NCBI GenBank assembly: GCA_044353195.1
Contig: JBILCJ010000001.1
Span: forward strand, 1 to 64,000
From: UBA4416 sp044353195
GTDB taxonomy: Bacteria > Bacteroidota > Bacteroidia > B-17B0 > Aurantibacillaceae
DNA length: 64,000 nt
Direction: 5' to 3'
Shown here piece by piece: positions 20,101-28,214 of this stretch. A program made the translations under genes and the position numbers. Position 1 is the first letter of the stretch; each line of letters starts with the position of its first letter. The notes below the pieces were generated by a model that did not search any database, was not told the DNA's origin, and worked only from the letters and a program-made list of their open reading frames with translations.

Positions 20101-20792
20101 AAGATAAAATTCAACACATCATTACTCTTATTGCAGAAGACTTTAAAAAAGCTGAATTCGAGCAATCTAAACTTATTGAATTTATTAAAATTCGATTAGA
20201 GGAATCGGATAATAAAGTCTATAAATTATTGAAACGTATTCAAGAATTTAGAGAAGAAAATGGATTAGTGTATAACGAAGGTTTATTTAATACTGATTTT
20301 GCGACTCATAAAAATCGTGAAATTAGTAACAGAGCTGTTAAATTATTAGATCAATTAAGAACTGCAATTAAAGAACAAGAACAAGAAGAAATTCGTTTGC
20401 AAGATCTGTTTGAATTGAAATTTAATATCAAAGAAGGTTTAAACGAAACAGGTTGGACTCATAAAATTGATAGTATTGGAAGTACTGGAACAGACGTGCT
20501 AGTAAAAGCGATTATTTATATCACACTATTACACGTATTTATAAAAGAATCATCTCACCGAAGTAGTTCTGATTTTAGAGTTCATTGTATAATTGATGAA
20601 GTTGGACAAATTTCAGCTCATTATTTACGAGAATTATTACGCTTTGCAAAAGATAGAAATATTATGATGATTAATGGTTTACCAAATAAATCTGGCTTAG
20701 AGGCACATTATAAATATACCTACCAATTCCGTAGAGAAGAAAACAATAATGTGCGAATCTTCCCAAGTATTGTAACAGAAGTTGAAGCCTAA
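17109..20792 (+). CDS. SMC/MukB-like coiled-coil ATPase (MksB/JetC-like)
   Basis: The 1227-residue protein has the classic SMC layout. An N-terminal ATP head carries Walker A GTNNFGKT (33-40), a very long charged coiled coil runs from about 220 to 1000, and the C-terminal head has Walker B VHCIIDE (1158-1164). A signature-like SIGSTGTDVLVKA lies about 40 residues before Walker B instead of the canonical LSGGQ. A break in heptad character near residues 575-640 (LYGYLEKNVKDWHTTIGKV) may be the hinge or an elbow. Paired with the two upstream genes it should form a loop-extruding or DNA-compacting complex. No JetD/MksG-like nuclease follows: a terminator comes next, then an unrelated lipoprotein on the other strand. 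Rad50/SbcC-type repair proteins are the main alternative, but the usual SbcD partner is absent. Confidence 0.78.
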   Translation: MDNCRILNRIVQINIANVKYTDLELSGNTCFVGTNNFGKTSLQRAILFFYSANTRGLGISPSQKPFDEHYFKFENSYLIYEIRTEDKPFFVIVYRHNKLVFRFVDAEYSPDFFFNENDEALKIKEVISGFDKRGVFYSGQIDTFERYRNILYGTETDKSLTKFHLLKGNEKYQNIPKSITNVFLSSKSSIDSRFIKDFIANSLSTENSSIKLEQVDRQLRQFNEKYSDIETYLKKETQQLIEFIDKKYDQVHMLKGAQMEMADKLGSSLRYAETQNETVIKASQAKQEELDKITEAHDDQKIALEEKQKDVREEIGYYDRTIREANKKLKEYKEKNIDEAVGKNAERDKLQVEYNIARREYESLTSNVQSIEMKYASLVEQLRNDKTAYVNKINSKTSEIFNHYNELQLLQKNEYSKKDVELKQKREEALTEINADITTKQIEFNELKAEEKVIRNTRFYETEIKAQETELADLRAINYKNKSELAIKNNLVQSNQKEWENLELRLKTSLNNQIQITNNEIIRVKTEIKAIEEKLNVQHDALYGYLEKNVKDWHTTIGKVVNEELLFRTDLNPSKVDDKGLSMYGISLKLDDVKVVSKTIEEYQFEKNERLAIIRDLEESLNQFQGTNTEEKMLAADKFGKQLGELKEDLKVLTYSLELAEKREKKLILELEDWKQRASKEVEESLTGNKQKVNLIEEELAILNKKKNNLLNDFNTQLDKLKAFNDERLADLKGRQETEISELEVEKKNQVKEYEEKETELSNEKETNFKAKGVDSKEIKRIDAKIKELQDALKEIDQYSQVVSDYLKDKREIFDKLPDLIQKKEEYVKTANDLTNELEEISRKFNIKRMELNKQKRAFEEELIEFNNGINYFTKNFRETPVFNKYADIIDRAEPKKTNYSVMDLCTQLLKNDSHFNEEYTAFQRYVNEFSGKFRIDNHFNFIIRNDATQGEYERFAQNLRSFINENKIELSIAETATQIGLVTDSIATKVKELSGQKDKIQHIITLIAEDFKKAEFEQSKLIEFIKIRLEESDNKVYKLLKRIQEFREENGLVYNEGLFNTDFATHKNREISNRAVKLLDQLRTAIKEQEQEEIRLQDLFELKFNIKEGLNETGWTHKIDSIGSTGTDVLVKAIIYITLLHVFIKESSHRSSSDFRVHCIIDEVGQISAHYLRELLRFAKDRNIMMINGLPNKSGLEAHYKYTYQFRREENNNVRIFPSIVTEVEA

Positions 20793-20811
20793 AAATAAAT
20801 TCAAAGAAAAT

Positions 20812-20842
20812 AAAAAGGGATTGCATCGCAATCCCTTTTTTT
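20812..20842. terminator. Bidirectional terminator after the SMC-like operon
   Basis: A perfect 13-base-pair stem (20812-20824 with 20828-20840, core GGGATTGC/GCAATCCC) has loop ATC and A/T-runs at both ends. It ends the plus-strand operon and the converging lipoprotein gene. Confidence 0.9.
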
Positions 20843-20866
20843 ATAACTAATTTTTATTCGTTTAGA

Positions 20867-21319
20867 TTATTTATTTAATTTTCCTAAACGTGTCGTTGTT
20901 TTCACTGTTGTTACTTTATAAATAAAACCTAATCCAATTGGACGTTTAACGGTAGTTTCAAATTGAGGATAAAATGCAACATCATATCCTTTGTTTTTTT
21001 CCATCACATCATATAAGGCATATCCAGCTACAGGATTAACAATAAATCCACCAATCACTGGAATACTTGCAACATTGATAGGTAAAGCAAGTAATCCTCC
21101 GTCCTTCGCAACGCCACCATTTGTAACATGAAATAAACGATTCCAATCGATTCCTAAAATTTGTGTTGAAGTTGCTTCACCCGTAACTTGTTCAGATAAA
21201 GTAAAATCTTTTTTCTCTAAATTTACTCGAGTGTTCGGCTCGCGCATTGATTTGTTAATACTTGTGCAGTTTGTTAAAAATAATACTGCTGTTGAGCATA
21301 CTAAAATTAATTTTTTCAT
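20867..21319 (-). CDS. Small lipoprotein of unknown function
   Basis: The 150-residue protein has a lipoprotein signal (MKKLILVCSTAVLFLTNC), with the lipidated Cys at about residue 18, followed by a beta-rich domain containing STQILGIDWNRLF, a hydrophobic glycine-rich stretch (VASIPVIGGFIVNPVAG) and a C-terminal YKVTTVKTTTRLGKLNK. Similar lipoproteins with SMREPNTRV near the lipid anchor occur in Bacteroidota, but their role is not known to me. It has its own promoter and faces the SMC-like operon across a shared terminator, so it is not part of that system. Confidence 0.75.
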   Translation of the reverse strand: MKKLILVCSTAVLFLTNCTSINKSMREPNTRVNLEKKDFTLSEQVTGEATSTQILGIDWNRLFHVTNGGVAKDGGLLALPINVASIPVIGGFIVNPVAGYALYDVMEKNKGYDVAFYPQFETTVKRPIGLGFIYKVTTVKTTTRLGKLNK

Positions 21320-21364
21320 GATTTGTTTTTTTAAGGTTTGTTTTTAAATGTTAAAATTATGGAT

Positions 21365-21395
21365 CAAATGTACATTCTTTTTTTATTTTAACAAA
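21365..21395 (-). promoter_or_regulatory. Bacteroidota-type promoter for the lipoprotein gene
   Basis: On the minus strand TTTG (21392-21395) and TACATTTG (21365-21372) are spaced by 19 bases, an excellent match to the consensus. The predicted start site is near 21358, leaving a leader of about 39 bases. Confidence 0.7.
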
Positions 21396-21702
21396 TAAAA
21401 AAGACAAAATAATTACGATTAATGTCATTTTTATGTAGATTAAATAGCTTTAATTGAAGATAAAGTATATTTTGATGTAAGTTTAACTTTCTGAAAACTA
21501 ACGAATTTCAAATAAAAATAACATGGTTTTTTATGTTGTTTTTAAGTATAAATTGAATGATGTTTTTTTTAGATTCAAAGAATGAGATTAGTTGAAATAA
21601 TGGTAGGAGTATAGAAAGAAACTGTATTTTTGAATAAATAAATGATTTTAAAAAAATATTCGATTTTAAAATCTTATTTATTTTTTATAATTAAATGAAA
21701 TT
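21396..21702. other. AT-rich intergenic stretch upstream of mce
   Basis: No gene or RNA was recognised in these roughly 300 bases. TATTTTTG at 21625-21632 fits the -7 consensus on the plus strand for mce, but the nearest TTG lies 30 bases upstream, too far for a normal -33 element. Confidence 0.4.
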
Positions 21703-22107
21703 ATGATAAAAAAAATCGAACATATTGGTATTGCTGTTAAAGATATCCATAACTCCAATGAGCTATTTAAAAAATTATTTGGGCAAGATCATTATAAAAT
21801 GGAAGTTGTAGAAAGTGAAGGAGTCAGCACTAGTTTTTTTATGTTAGGCGAAACGAAAATCGAATTATTAGAAGCTAAAACTGAAACCAGTGCCATTGCC
21901 AAGTTTATTGAGAAAAAAGGCGAAGGCATTCATCACATCGCTTATGAAGTCGACGATATTTATAATGAAATGGCGCGTTTAAAACTTGAAGGATTCGAAG
22001 TTTTAAATCAAGAACCAAAAAAAGGCGCAGATAATAAGTTAATATTTTTCCTTCATCCAAAAAGCACAAACGGTGTTTTAGTGGAATTGTGCCAAGAAAT
22101 AAAATAA
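21703..22107 (+). CDS. mce: Methylmalonyl-CoA epimerase
   Basis: This enzyme interconverts R- and S-methylmalonyl-CoA between propionyl-CoA carboxylation and methylmalonyl-CoA mutase. The 134 residues form two VOC modules. Metal ligands are visible as His in IEHIGIAVKD (about residue 6), His in GEGIHHIAYEVDD (about 80) and the C-terminal Glu in GVLVELCQ. The length and motifs fit bacterial Mce well. Its mutase and carboxylase partners are not in the window. It converges with the flavin reductase gene, with only 9 bases between the two stops. Confidence 0.93.
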   Translation: MIKKIEHIGIAVKDIHNSNELFKKLFGQDHYKMEVVESEGVSTSFFMLGETKIELLEAKTETSAIAKFIEKKGEGIHHIAYEVDDIYNEMARLKLEGFEVLNQEPKKGADNKLIFFLHPKSTNGVLVELCQEIK

Positions 22108-22116
22108 TTTTATTAA

Positions 22117-22962
22117 TTAACTTAAAATTAAACACCAAGCTTCAAAAGCCTTGTTTGCATCAAGTAAGGCTTTTAAATAAGTATGCTTTTCTTGCCCGGT
22201 TTTAAATGATGTCGTATTTTCTGTTTTAAAATGCAGTACTTCCTCTGTTGTTGGAAGTTTTTCGATATTACCTAACTGACCTAAATTATTCCCAGTTAAT
22301 ACATTACTATTTCTAAATTCTGATGGTATCGTATCAACACCAACGCCGATGGTTGTTATTGGTTTTTCAATTTCAAATAACGCATCGCCATGAGCGCGGC
22401 AGTACCAATTTCCACCCATGCGAGCAACTAAATCTATTTTTTGTTGATCAATTAATTGGTTAGTGCCTAATACAGTTTCGTTAATGTGAATTTTAATAAT
22501 TTCACACATCACTAAATTGCAATTGCCAATTTCTTTTACTTCAAAAACCTTGCATTCGAGTTGCACTGGACTTTCTGCTACACGCATTGGTTTTATTAAA
22601 TCTGATGCAACAGCTGTAAAACCTGCTTTGGTAAATTCACTCACGCCTTTTTCGAAAGGGCTACTAGCTAAGCTCATTTGTTGAACCATATCATACGTTA
22701 CAACATTGATCACACATTCAGGCACTTCTTTGATATTTAAATGTGTGTCTTTTGCTTGCCCTGTTCTTCCGCTTAGATTTGGAGAAAAAATGGCGATAGG
22801 CGGCTTTGCCGAAAACACATTAAAAAAACTAAATGGCGCTAAATTATGATTGCCTTTTGCATCAATAGTGCTCGCGAAACAAATGGGGCGAGGTCCAACA
22901 GCGCCTAATAAATATTGATGTAATTGTGGAACAGATAATTCGGATGGAATTAGTGAAAGCAT
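22117..22962 (-). CDS. Flavin reductase-like protein (FMN-binding split barrel)
   Basis: This 281-residue protein has the split-barrel FMN-binding fold. GAVGPRPICFASTIDAKGN followed by LAPFSFFNVFSAKPPIAIF is the typical N-terminal FMN contact region, and VQLECKVFEVKEIGNCNLV is the later core strand. Such proteins reduce flavin or act as flavoprotein oxidoreductases; the substrate is unknown. It is a single gene on the minus strand, with about 75 C-terminal residues beyond the usual domain that form an extra tail of unclear role. Confidence 0.85.
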   Translation of the reverse strand: MLSLIPSELSVPQLHQYLLGAVGPRPICFASTIDAKGNHNLAPFSFFNVFSAKPPIAIFSPNLSGRTGQAKDTHLNIKEVPECVINVVTYDMVQQMSLASSPFEKGVSEFTKAGFTAVASDLIKPMRVAESPVQLECKVFEVKEIGNCNLVMCEIIKIHINETVLGTNQLIDQQKIDLVARMGGNWYCRAHGDALFEIEKPITTIGVGVDTIPSEFRNSNVLTGNNLGQLGNIEKLPTTEEVLHFKTENTTSFKTGQEKHTYLKALLDANKAFEAWCLILS

Positions 22963-23108
22963 ATTATGGAATTAGATTAAAGTTAAATTTTACACTTCAA
23001 GTATAAGAATTTTATCCTAAAATTCAATCTGTTAAATGTGAACGCTAAGATTGCTTTTTCTTAATTTTTTTATTTATTTTTCAGTACTTTTAAAAGATAT
23101 TAAATTTC

Positions 23109-25577
23109 ATGCAACGTCATACTTATTTATATTTTACTTTATTTTTTATTCTTATTTCCTTGGGCATTGATGCGCAAGTTTATACCCTATCGGGTAAGGT
23201 ATTCGAATCAGAAACGAAAGAACCGCTTCCTTTTGTCCCAGTAATGTTGAAAGGAACTACGATTGGTGCTACAACTGACTTTGATGGCAATTATTCTATT
23301 ACAACATCTAAATTAAGTGATTCTCTCATTTGTTCTTATGTTGGTTTCAAAAGGATGACGCGACCAATTAAAAGAGGTCAAACTCAACTAGTTAATTTTC
23401 CTTTAGTAGCCGAAGGTTATAATTTAGGAGAGGTTGTCATTAATCCAGGAGAAAATCCAGCACATCGAATTATTAGAAATGTGATAGCTAATAAGCCATT
23501 TAATAACAAAAGAAAATTAGAGGCGTATCAATATGAAAGTTATAATAAAGTTGAATTTGATTTAAGTAGAATTCCAAAAGAAATGCGAGAAAAAAAAATT
23601 TTCAAGCCTATTCAATTTGTTTTCGACAATGTTGATAGTATAAATTCAGGAGAAAAACCATCCCTACCAATTTTTATTACCGAATCACTTTCTGAATTGT
23701 ATTATAGAAGTAATCCAAGTTTAAGAAAAGAAATTATCAAAGCAAGTAAGGTTACTGGGATTGAAAACACAAGTATTTCTGCTATTATGGGTGATATGTA
23801 TCAGAATATTAATATTTATGATAATAATACCTTGGTATTTGGTAAAGATTTTGCAAGTCCTATTTCAGACAATGGACTGTTTTATTATAAATATTACTTA
23901 GAAGATAGTGTTTATATTGGAAACACTAGGTGTTATCACATTCGATTTAAATCAAAACGTCCTCAAGAGTTATGTTTTAGTGGAAATATGTGGATATCTG
24001 ATTCTACATGGGCTGTTAAACGTTTAGAAATGAGCATTCCAAAAGGTGCGAATATTAATTTTATAAATAATGCTAATATTATCCAAGAGTTTACAAGAAT
24101 AGATAGTACTTGGATGTTAAGTAAAGATAGATTAGTGATTGATTTTGCTATGAATGAAAAGCAAATAGGAGTCTATGGAAGAAAAACAACATCCTATAAA
24201 AATTTCACGATCAATCAACCCAAAGAAGTTAAATTCTATGAGTTTGGAGATAAAATTATTGTTGAAGATGATGCGTCAAAAAAAACAGATGAATTTTGGG
24301 ACGCTAATAGGCATGATAGTTTGTCAATCCGAGAAAAGAAAATTTACCACATGATTGATACCATAAAAACATTACCAATTTATCGCACGTGGGTTGATGT
24401 TCTTACTATTTTTATTTCTGGGTATAAAAAGGTAAATAATTTTGAGATTGGACCTTATTTTAATTTATTAAGTTACAATAGAATTGAAGGTCCGCGCATC
24501 AGATTTGGAGGAAGGACAAGTAGTAAATTTAGTCGATGGTATGAGTTAAATGGTTATTTGGCATATGGATTTAAAGATGAAAAATATAAATACGGAATAG
24601 GTTTTAAATCATTTATCTCGAAAACTCCTCACCGTCAATTAGTCGGTATGAATTATAAAAGCGACTATGAAATTTTAGGACAAAGTCAGAATGGATTTTC
24701 TCAAGATAATTTATTTGCTTCGTTGTTCAGAACAAGTCCATTAACTAATTTAACGCGTGTGGATAATACCGAAGCTTGGTATCAAAGAGAATGGATGGAG
24801 GGATTATCATCCAAGGTTTCTTTGGTTGGTCGTACTATTACGCCATTGATATTAAATGCATACCAATATTATAAAAGGGATGGAAGTATCGCCTCTAAAG
24901 AAAACATAAGAAATACTGAAGCTCGATTGAATGTTCGTTTTGCCTATAAAGAAAAGTTTTTGAATGGAGATTTTTCTCGAATTAGCTTAGGAACGAAATG
25001 GCCTGTTATCCAGTTAAATTATGCTAAATCACTTCAAAATGCATTTCAAGGTGAATATGATTATCAAAAAGTTACCTTAAATTTGAGTGATCGTGTGCGG
25101 TTAGTTTCGTTATTAGGATATACTGATTATACATTAGAAGCTGGACAAATATTTGGAACTCTGCCGTACCCTTTAATGGAATTACATGGTGGTAACGAAA
25201 CATATGTTTATGATTATATGGCTTACAATATGATGAAATATTATGAATTTGCAAGTGATAGATATGCCTCGATTGGCGTTTTTCATCATTTTGAAGGATT
25301 GTTATTTAATAAAATTCCTTTAGTTAAAAAATTAAAGTGGAGAGAAGTTGTTACATGTAAAGCATTGTGGGGAAGTGTCAATGAAAAAAACAAAAAAACA
25401 ATATTATTTCCAAGTACGTTAAGTGCTTTAGGAAATGAGCCATACGTAGAGGTAAGTGCAGGTATTGAAAATATTTTTAAATTATTTAGGGTGGATGCCT
25501 TATGGCGTTCAACTTATTTGAAACCTCGAGCAATTGATAATTTTGGAGTTAAAGTTGGCTTTCAACTCGCGTTTTAA
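23109..25577 (+). CDS. DUF5686 outer-membrane protein with carboxypeptidase-like regulatory domain
   Basis: This large surface protein of 822 residues has a signal peptide (about 1-22, ending GIDAQ). A CarboxypepD_reg-like beta-sandwich follows from about 25 to 110 (LSGKVFESETKEPLPFVPV, TTDFDGNYSI), then a DUF5686 region that is rich in amphipathic beta strands and ends in an aromatic terminal strand (VGFQLAF), as expected for an outer-membrane barrel. The N-terminal domain is shared with SusC-like TonB-dependent proteins, but no TonB plug is seen. The biological role of DUF5686 is not established. It starts a co-directional set, with lptB 2 bases after its stop, which hints at a link to outer-membrane biogenesis. 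Confidence 0.88.
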   Translation: MQRHTYLYFTLFFILISLGIDAQVYTLSGKVFESETKEPLPFVPVMLKGTTIGATTDFDGNYSITTSKLSDSLICSYVGFKRMTRPIKRGQTQLVNFPLVAEGYNLGEVVINPGENPAHRIIRNVIANKPFNNKRKLEAYQYESYNKVEFDLSRIPKEMREKKIFKPIQFVFDNVDSINSGEKPSLPIFITESLSELYYRSNPSLRKEIIKASKVTGIENTSISAIMGDMYQNINIYDNNTLVFGKDFASPISDNGLFYYKYYLEDSVYIGNTRCYHIRFKSKRPQELCFSGNMWISDSTWAVKRLEMSIPKGANINFINNANIIQEFTRIDSTWMLSKDRLVIDFAMNEKQIGVYGRKTTSYKNFTINQPKEVKFYEFGDKIIVEDDASKKTDEFWDANRHDSLSIREKKIYHMIDTIKTLPIYRTWVDVLTIFISGYKKVNNFEIGPYFNLLSYNRIEGPRIRFGGRTSSKFSRWYELNGYLAYGFKDEKYKYGIGFKSFISKTPHRQLVGMNYKSDYEILGQSQNGFSQDNLFASLFRTSPLTNLTRVDNTEAWYQREWMEGLSSKVSLVGRTITPLILNAYQYYKRDGSIASKENIRNTEARLNVRFAYKEKFLNGDFSRISLGTKWPVIQLNYAKSLQNAFQGEYDYQKVTLNLSDRVRLVSLLGYTDYTLEAGQIFGTLPYPLMELHGGNETYVYDYMAYNMMKYYEFASDRYASIGVFHHFEGLLFNKIPLVKKLKWREVVTCKALWGSVNEKNKKTILFPSTLSALGNEPYVEVSAGIENIFKLFRVDALWRSTYLKPRAIDNFGVKVGFQLAF

Positions 25578-25579
25578 AG

Positions 25580-26305
25580 ATGATATTAAGATCTGAAAAT
25601 TTAATTAAAAAATATAAGAATAGAACCGTTGCAAACAACGTCAGTGTTCAAGTACAGCAAGGTGAAATTGTCGGTTTACTTGGACCAAATGGTGCTGGAA
25701 AAACAACATCATTTTATATGATAGTTGGAATGGTAGAACCAAATGCAGGAAAAATATTTTTAGACGATCGAGATATTACAAATGAACCAATGTATAAACG
25801 CGCTCAGCTTGGCGTTGGTTATTTGCCTCAAGAAGCTTCCGTATTTAGAAAATTAAGTATTGAAGATAATTTGCGGGCTGTTTTAGAAATGACAAAGCTC
25901 ACAAAAAAAGAACAAGAATTAAAAGTTGAAAGTTTATTAGACGAATTTGCTTTGCACCATGTTCGTAAAAATTTAGGTGATCAACTTTCAGGTGGCGAAC
26001 GCCGTAGGACTGAAATTGCTAGGGCTTTAGCAACTGATCCCAAATTTATTTTATTAGACGAACCCTTTGCTGGTGTAGATCCAATTGCAGTTGAAGATAT
26101 TCAAAGTGTAATTAGAAAATTGAAAGATAAAAATATTGGCATCTTAATAACGGATCATAACGTGCATGAAACGTTAAACATTACAGATAGAACCTATTTA
26201 CTTTATGCTGGAGAGGTAATTAAATCAGGGTCTGCCGAAGACTTAGCAAATGATGAAATGGTAAGAAGAGTTTATTTAGGAAGTAATTTTGAATTGAGAA
26301 AATAA
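25580..26305 (+). CDS. lptB: LPS export ABC transporter ATP-binding protein
   Basis: This is the ATPase of the LptB2FGC machine, which extracts lipopolysaccharide from the inner membrane and drives it to the outer membrane. The 241 residues include Walker A GPNGAGKT (35-42), Q-loop YLPQEASVFRKL, signature LSGGERRRTEIARAL, Walker B FILLDEPFAGVDP and the switch His in TDHNV. The combination LSGGERRR with EPFAGVDP is the LptB subtype signature. It sits between the DUF5686 gene and the metal transporter with gaps of 2 and 3 bases, so it is probably co-transcribed with both. Confidence 0.96.
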   Translation: MILRSENLIKKYKNRTVANNVSVQVQQGEIVGLLGPNGAGKTTSFYMIVGMVEPNAGKIFLDDRDITNEPMYKRAQLGVGYLPQEASVFRKLSIEDNLRAVLEMTKLTKKEQELKVESLLDEFALHHVRKNLGDQLSGGERRRTEIARALATDPKFILLDEPFAGVDPIAVEDIQSVIRKLKDKNIGILITDHNVHETLNITDRTYLLYAGEVIKSGSAEDLANDEMVRRVYLGSNFELRK

Positions 26306-26308
26306 TAA

Positions 26309-28174
26309 GTGAGCCAAGCAAATCATAAATCATTAGATGAAGTCAATGCTTCAGTAAACACGTCTAATCGAGGTGGATTTAAAAAACTATTAGCTTTTAT
26401 TGGACCTGCTTATATGATTAGTGTGGGCTACATGGATCCAGGTAATTGGGCTACCGACATTGAAGGTGGAAGCAAGTTTGGTTACAGTTTAATTTGGGTT
26501 TTAGTGATGAGTAATATTATTGCTTTATTATTACAAAGTCATTGTATACGTTTAGGAATTGTTGCAGGTAAAGATTTAGCACAAGCTTCTAAAAATCATT
26601 ATTCTAAATTCATCAATATTTTTCTCTACATCCTTGCCGAAATTGCTATTGCCGCTTGCGATTTGGCTGAAGTGATTGGTATGGCTATTGGTATTCATTT
26701 ATTATTTCCTTCTATTAGTATACTTGGTGGAGTTTGTATTACAGTGCTTGATAGTTTTGTTTTACTGTTTTTATTGAATGCAGGAATTAGAAAATTAGAA
26801 GCGTTTATTATTTCATTGGTTGCAATTATAGGCGTTTCATTTTTTATTCAATTAGTAATAGCCAAACCTGATATGATTGAAATATCAAAAGGATTGATAC
26901 CTGGATTTACTAATGAAAATGCCTTGTATATTGCCATTGGAATAATCGGTGCAACTGTTATGCCACATAATTTATATTTACACTCTTCTTTGGTGCAAAC
27001 TCGAAAGTTCGAAAGAACGCCTATTGAAATAAGAAAGGCAATCAAATTTAATTTAATAGATAGTGCCGTTGCATTAAACTTAGCACTGTTTGTAAATGCA
27101 GCCATTCTAATTATTGCGGCTTCAACTTTTTTTAATACAGGTATAGCGGTTACTGAAATTCAAGATGCTCATAAAATGATGGCGCCCTTGTTAGGAAGTA
27201 CCTTAGCTCCATTATTATTTGCTGTGGCGTTAATTGCTGCAGGGCAAAGCTCTACTATTACAGGCACTTTAGCTGGTCAAGTAATCATGGAAGGGTATTT
27301 AAATTTACGATTACAGCCATGGATTAGAAGATTAGCAACCCGTTTAATAGCAATCGTACCAGCATTTTTAGTGATTTATTATTTAGGTGAAGAGAAGACA
27401 GGTGATCTATTAGTTATGAGCCAAGTTATATTAAGTTTGCAATTAGGCTTTGCTATTATTCCGTTAATACATTTTGTAAGTAATAAAAAAATGATGGGAG
27501 AGTTTGTTATTCCAATGTGGCAAAAAATAGCTTCATGGATTTCGGTATCTGTTATTGTATTTCTTAATTGTCAAATGTTATTTCAAAAAACCAAGGAATG
27601 GATTGAGAACTCTTCTTACTCTGGATTAATTTCTATTACAGTAATTCCACTGATGTTATTTTGTTTTGCTATTTTATTATATATCGTTTTCGAACCAATT
27701 TTTAAAAATAAAGAACGTATAGAAAAAAATAATTTTCATGGTGAAATTCAAAAAATAATTTTTGATGAGGCTAAAACTTATTCAAAAATATCAATTGCTG
27801 TTGATTTTAGCTCGAGTGATAATAAGGCCATTAATAAAGCCATTCAACTTGGAGGTAAAGAAACAACCTACATTTTAATTCATGTTTTAGAAAGTGCAAG
27901 CGCTGTCATGTATGGAGAGGATACAAATGACGATGAACGTAATCAAGATACCCAACATTTAGTGGCCTATAAAAATCAGCTAAATGAAAAAGGTTTTGAG
28001 TGTGAATTTAAATTAGGTTTTGGTAATCCAAAATCAGTTATTCCTAAGTTGGTTTCAGACACTGATTTACTAGTTATGGGTACACATGGCCATACTGCTC
28101 TAAAAGACATACTATTTGGAACAACGGTTGAACGCGTTAGACATAACATTTCAATACCTTTAGTGTTAGTATAA
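26309..28174 (+). CDS. Nramp-family divalent metal transporter fused to a universal stress domain
   Basis: Residues about 25-470 form an eleven-helix Nramp transporter for Mn2+ or Fe2+. The helix-1 metal site reads MDPGNWATDIEGG and the helix-6 site reads ATVMPHNLYLHS, the canonical DPGN and MPHN motifs. Residues about 490-621 form a UspA domain (YSKISIAVDFSSSDNKAI) ending with the ATP-binding G-rich motif GTHGHTALKDILFGTTVERV. The fusion is in frame and continuous, so the cytosolic domain may sense ATP or stress and regulate metal uptake. The start is GTG 26309, 3 bases after lptB. MntH alone is about 410-450 residues, so the extra domain explains the length. Confidence 0.92.
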   Translation: MSQANHKSLDEVNASVNTSNRGGFKKLLAFIGPAYMISVGYMDPGNWATDIEGGSKFGYSLIWVLVMSNIIALLLQSHCIRLGIVAGKDLAQASKNHYSKFINIFLYILAEIAIAACDLAEVIGMAIGIHLLFPSISILGGVCITVLDSFVLLFLLNAGIRKLEAFIISLVAIIGVSFFIQLVIAKPDMIEISKGLIPGFTNENALYIAIGIIGATVMPHNLYLHSSLVQTRKFERTPIEIRKAIKFNLIDSAVALNLALFVNAAILIIAASTFFNTGIAVTEIQDAHKMMAPLLGSTLAPLLFAVALIAAGQSSTITGTLAGQVIMEGYLNLRLQPWIRRLATRLIAIVPAFLVIYYLGEEKTGDLLVMSQVILSLQLGFAIIPLIHFVSNKKMMGEFVIPMWQKIASWISVSVIVFLNCQMLFQKTKEWIENSSYSGLISITVIPLMLFCFAILLYIVFEPIFKNKERIEKNNFHGEIQKIIFDEAKTYSKISIAVDFSSSDNKAINKAIQLGGKETTYILIHVLESASAVMYGEDTNDDERNQDTQHLVAYKNQLNEKGFECEFKLGFGNPKSVIPKLVSDTDLLVMGTHGHTALKDILFGTTVERVRHNISIPLVLV

Positions 28175-28190
28175 TCACTTATGATTTGAA

Positions 28191-28210
28191 CGTGTTAAAG
28201 ATTTTACACG
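28191..28210. terminator. Weak hairpin between convergent genes
   Basis: CGTGT (28191-28195) and ACACG (28206-28210) pair, with three more A-T pairs inside after a mismatch. It lies between the metal transporter and the AI-2E-type permease ends. The T-run is poor, so the call is tentative. Confidence 0.35.
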
Positions 28211-28214
28211 CTTT

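Noticed and set aside
20867..21319. Possible fourth (JetD-like) component of the SMC-like operon
   Set aside because: It is on the opposite strand beyond a bidirectional terminator, has a lipoprotein signal and its own promoter, and shows no nuclease motif.
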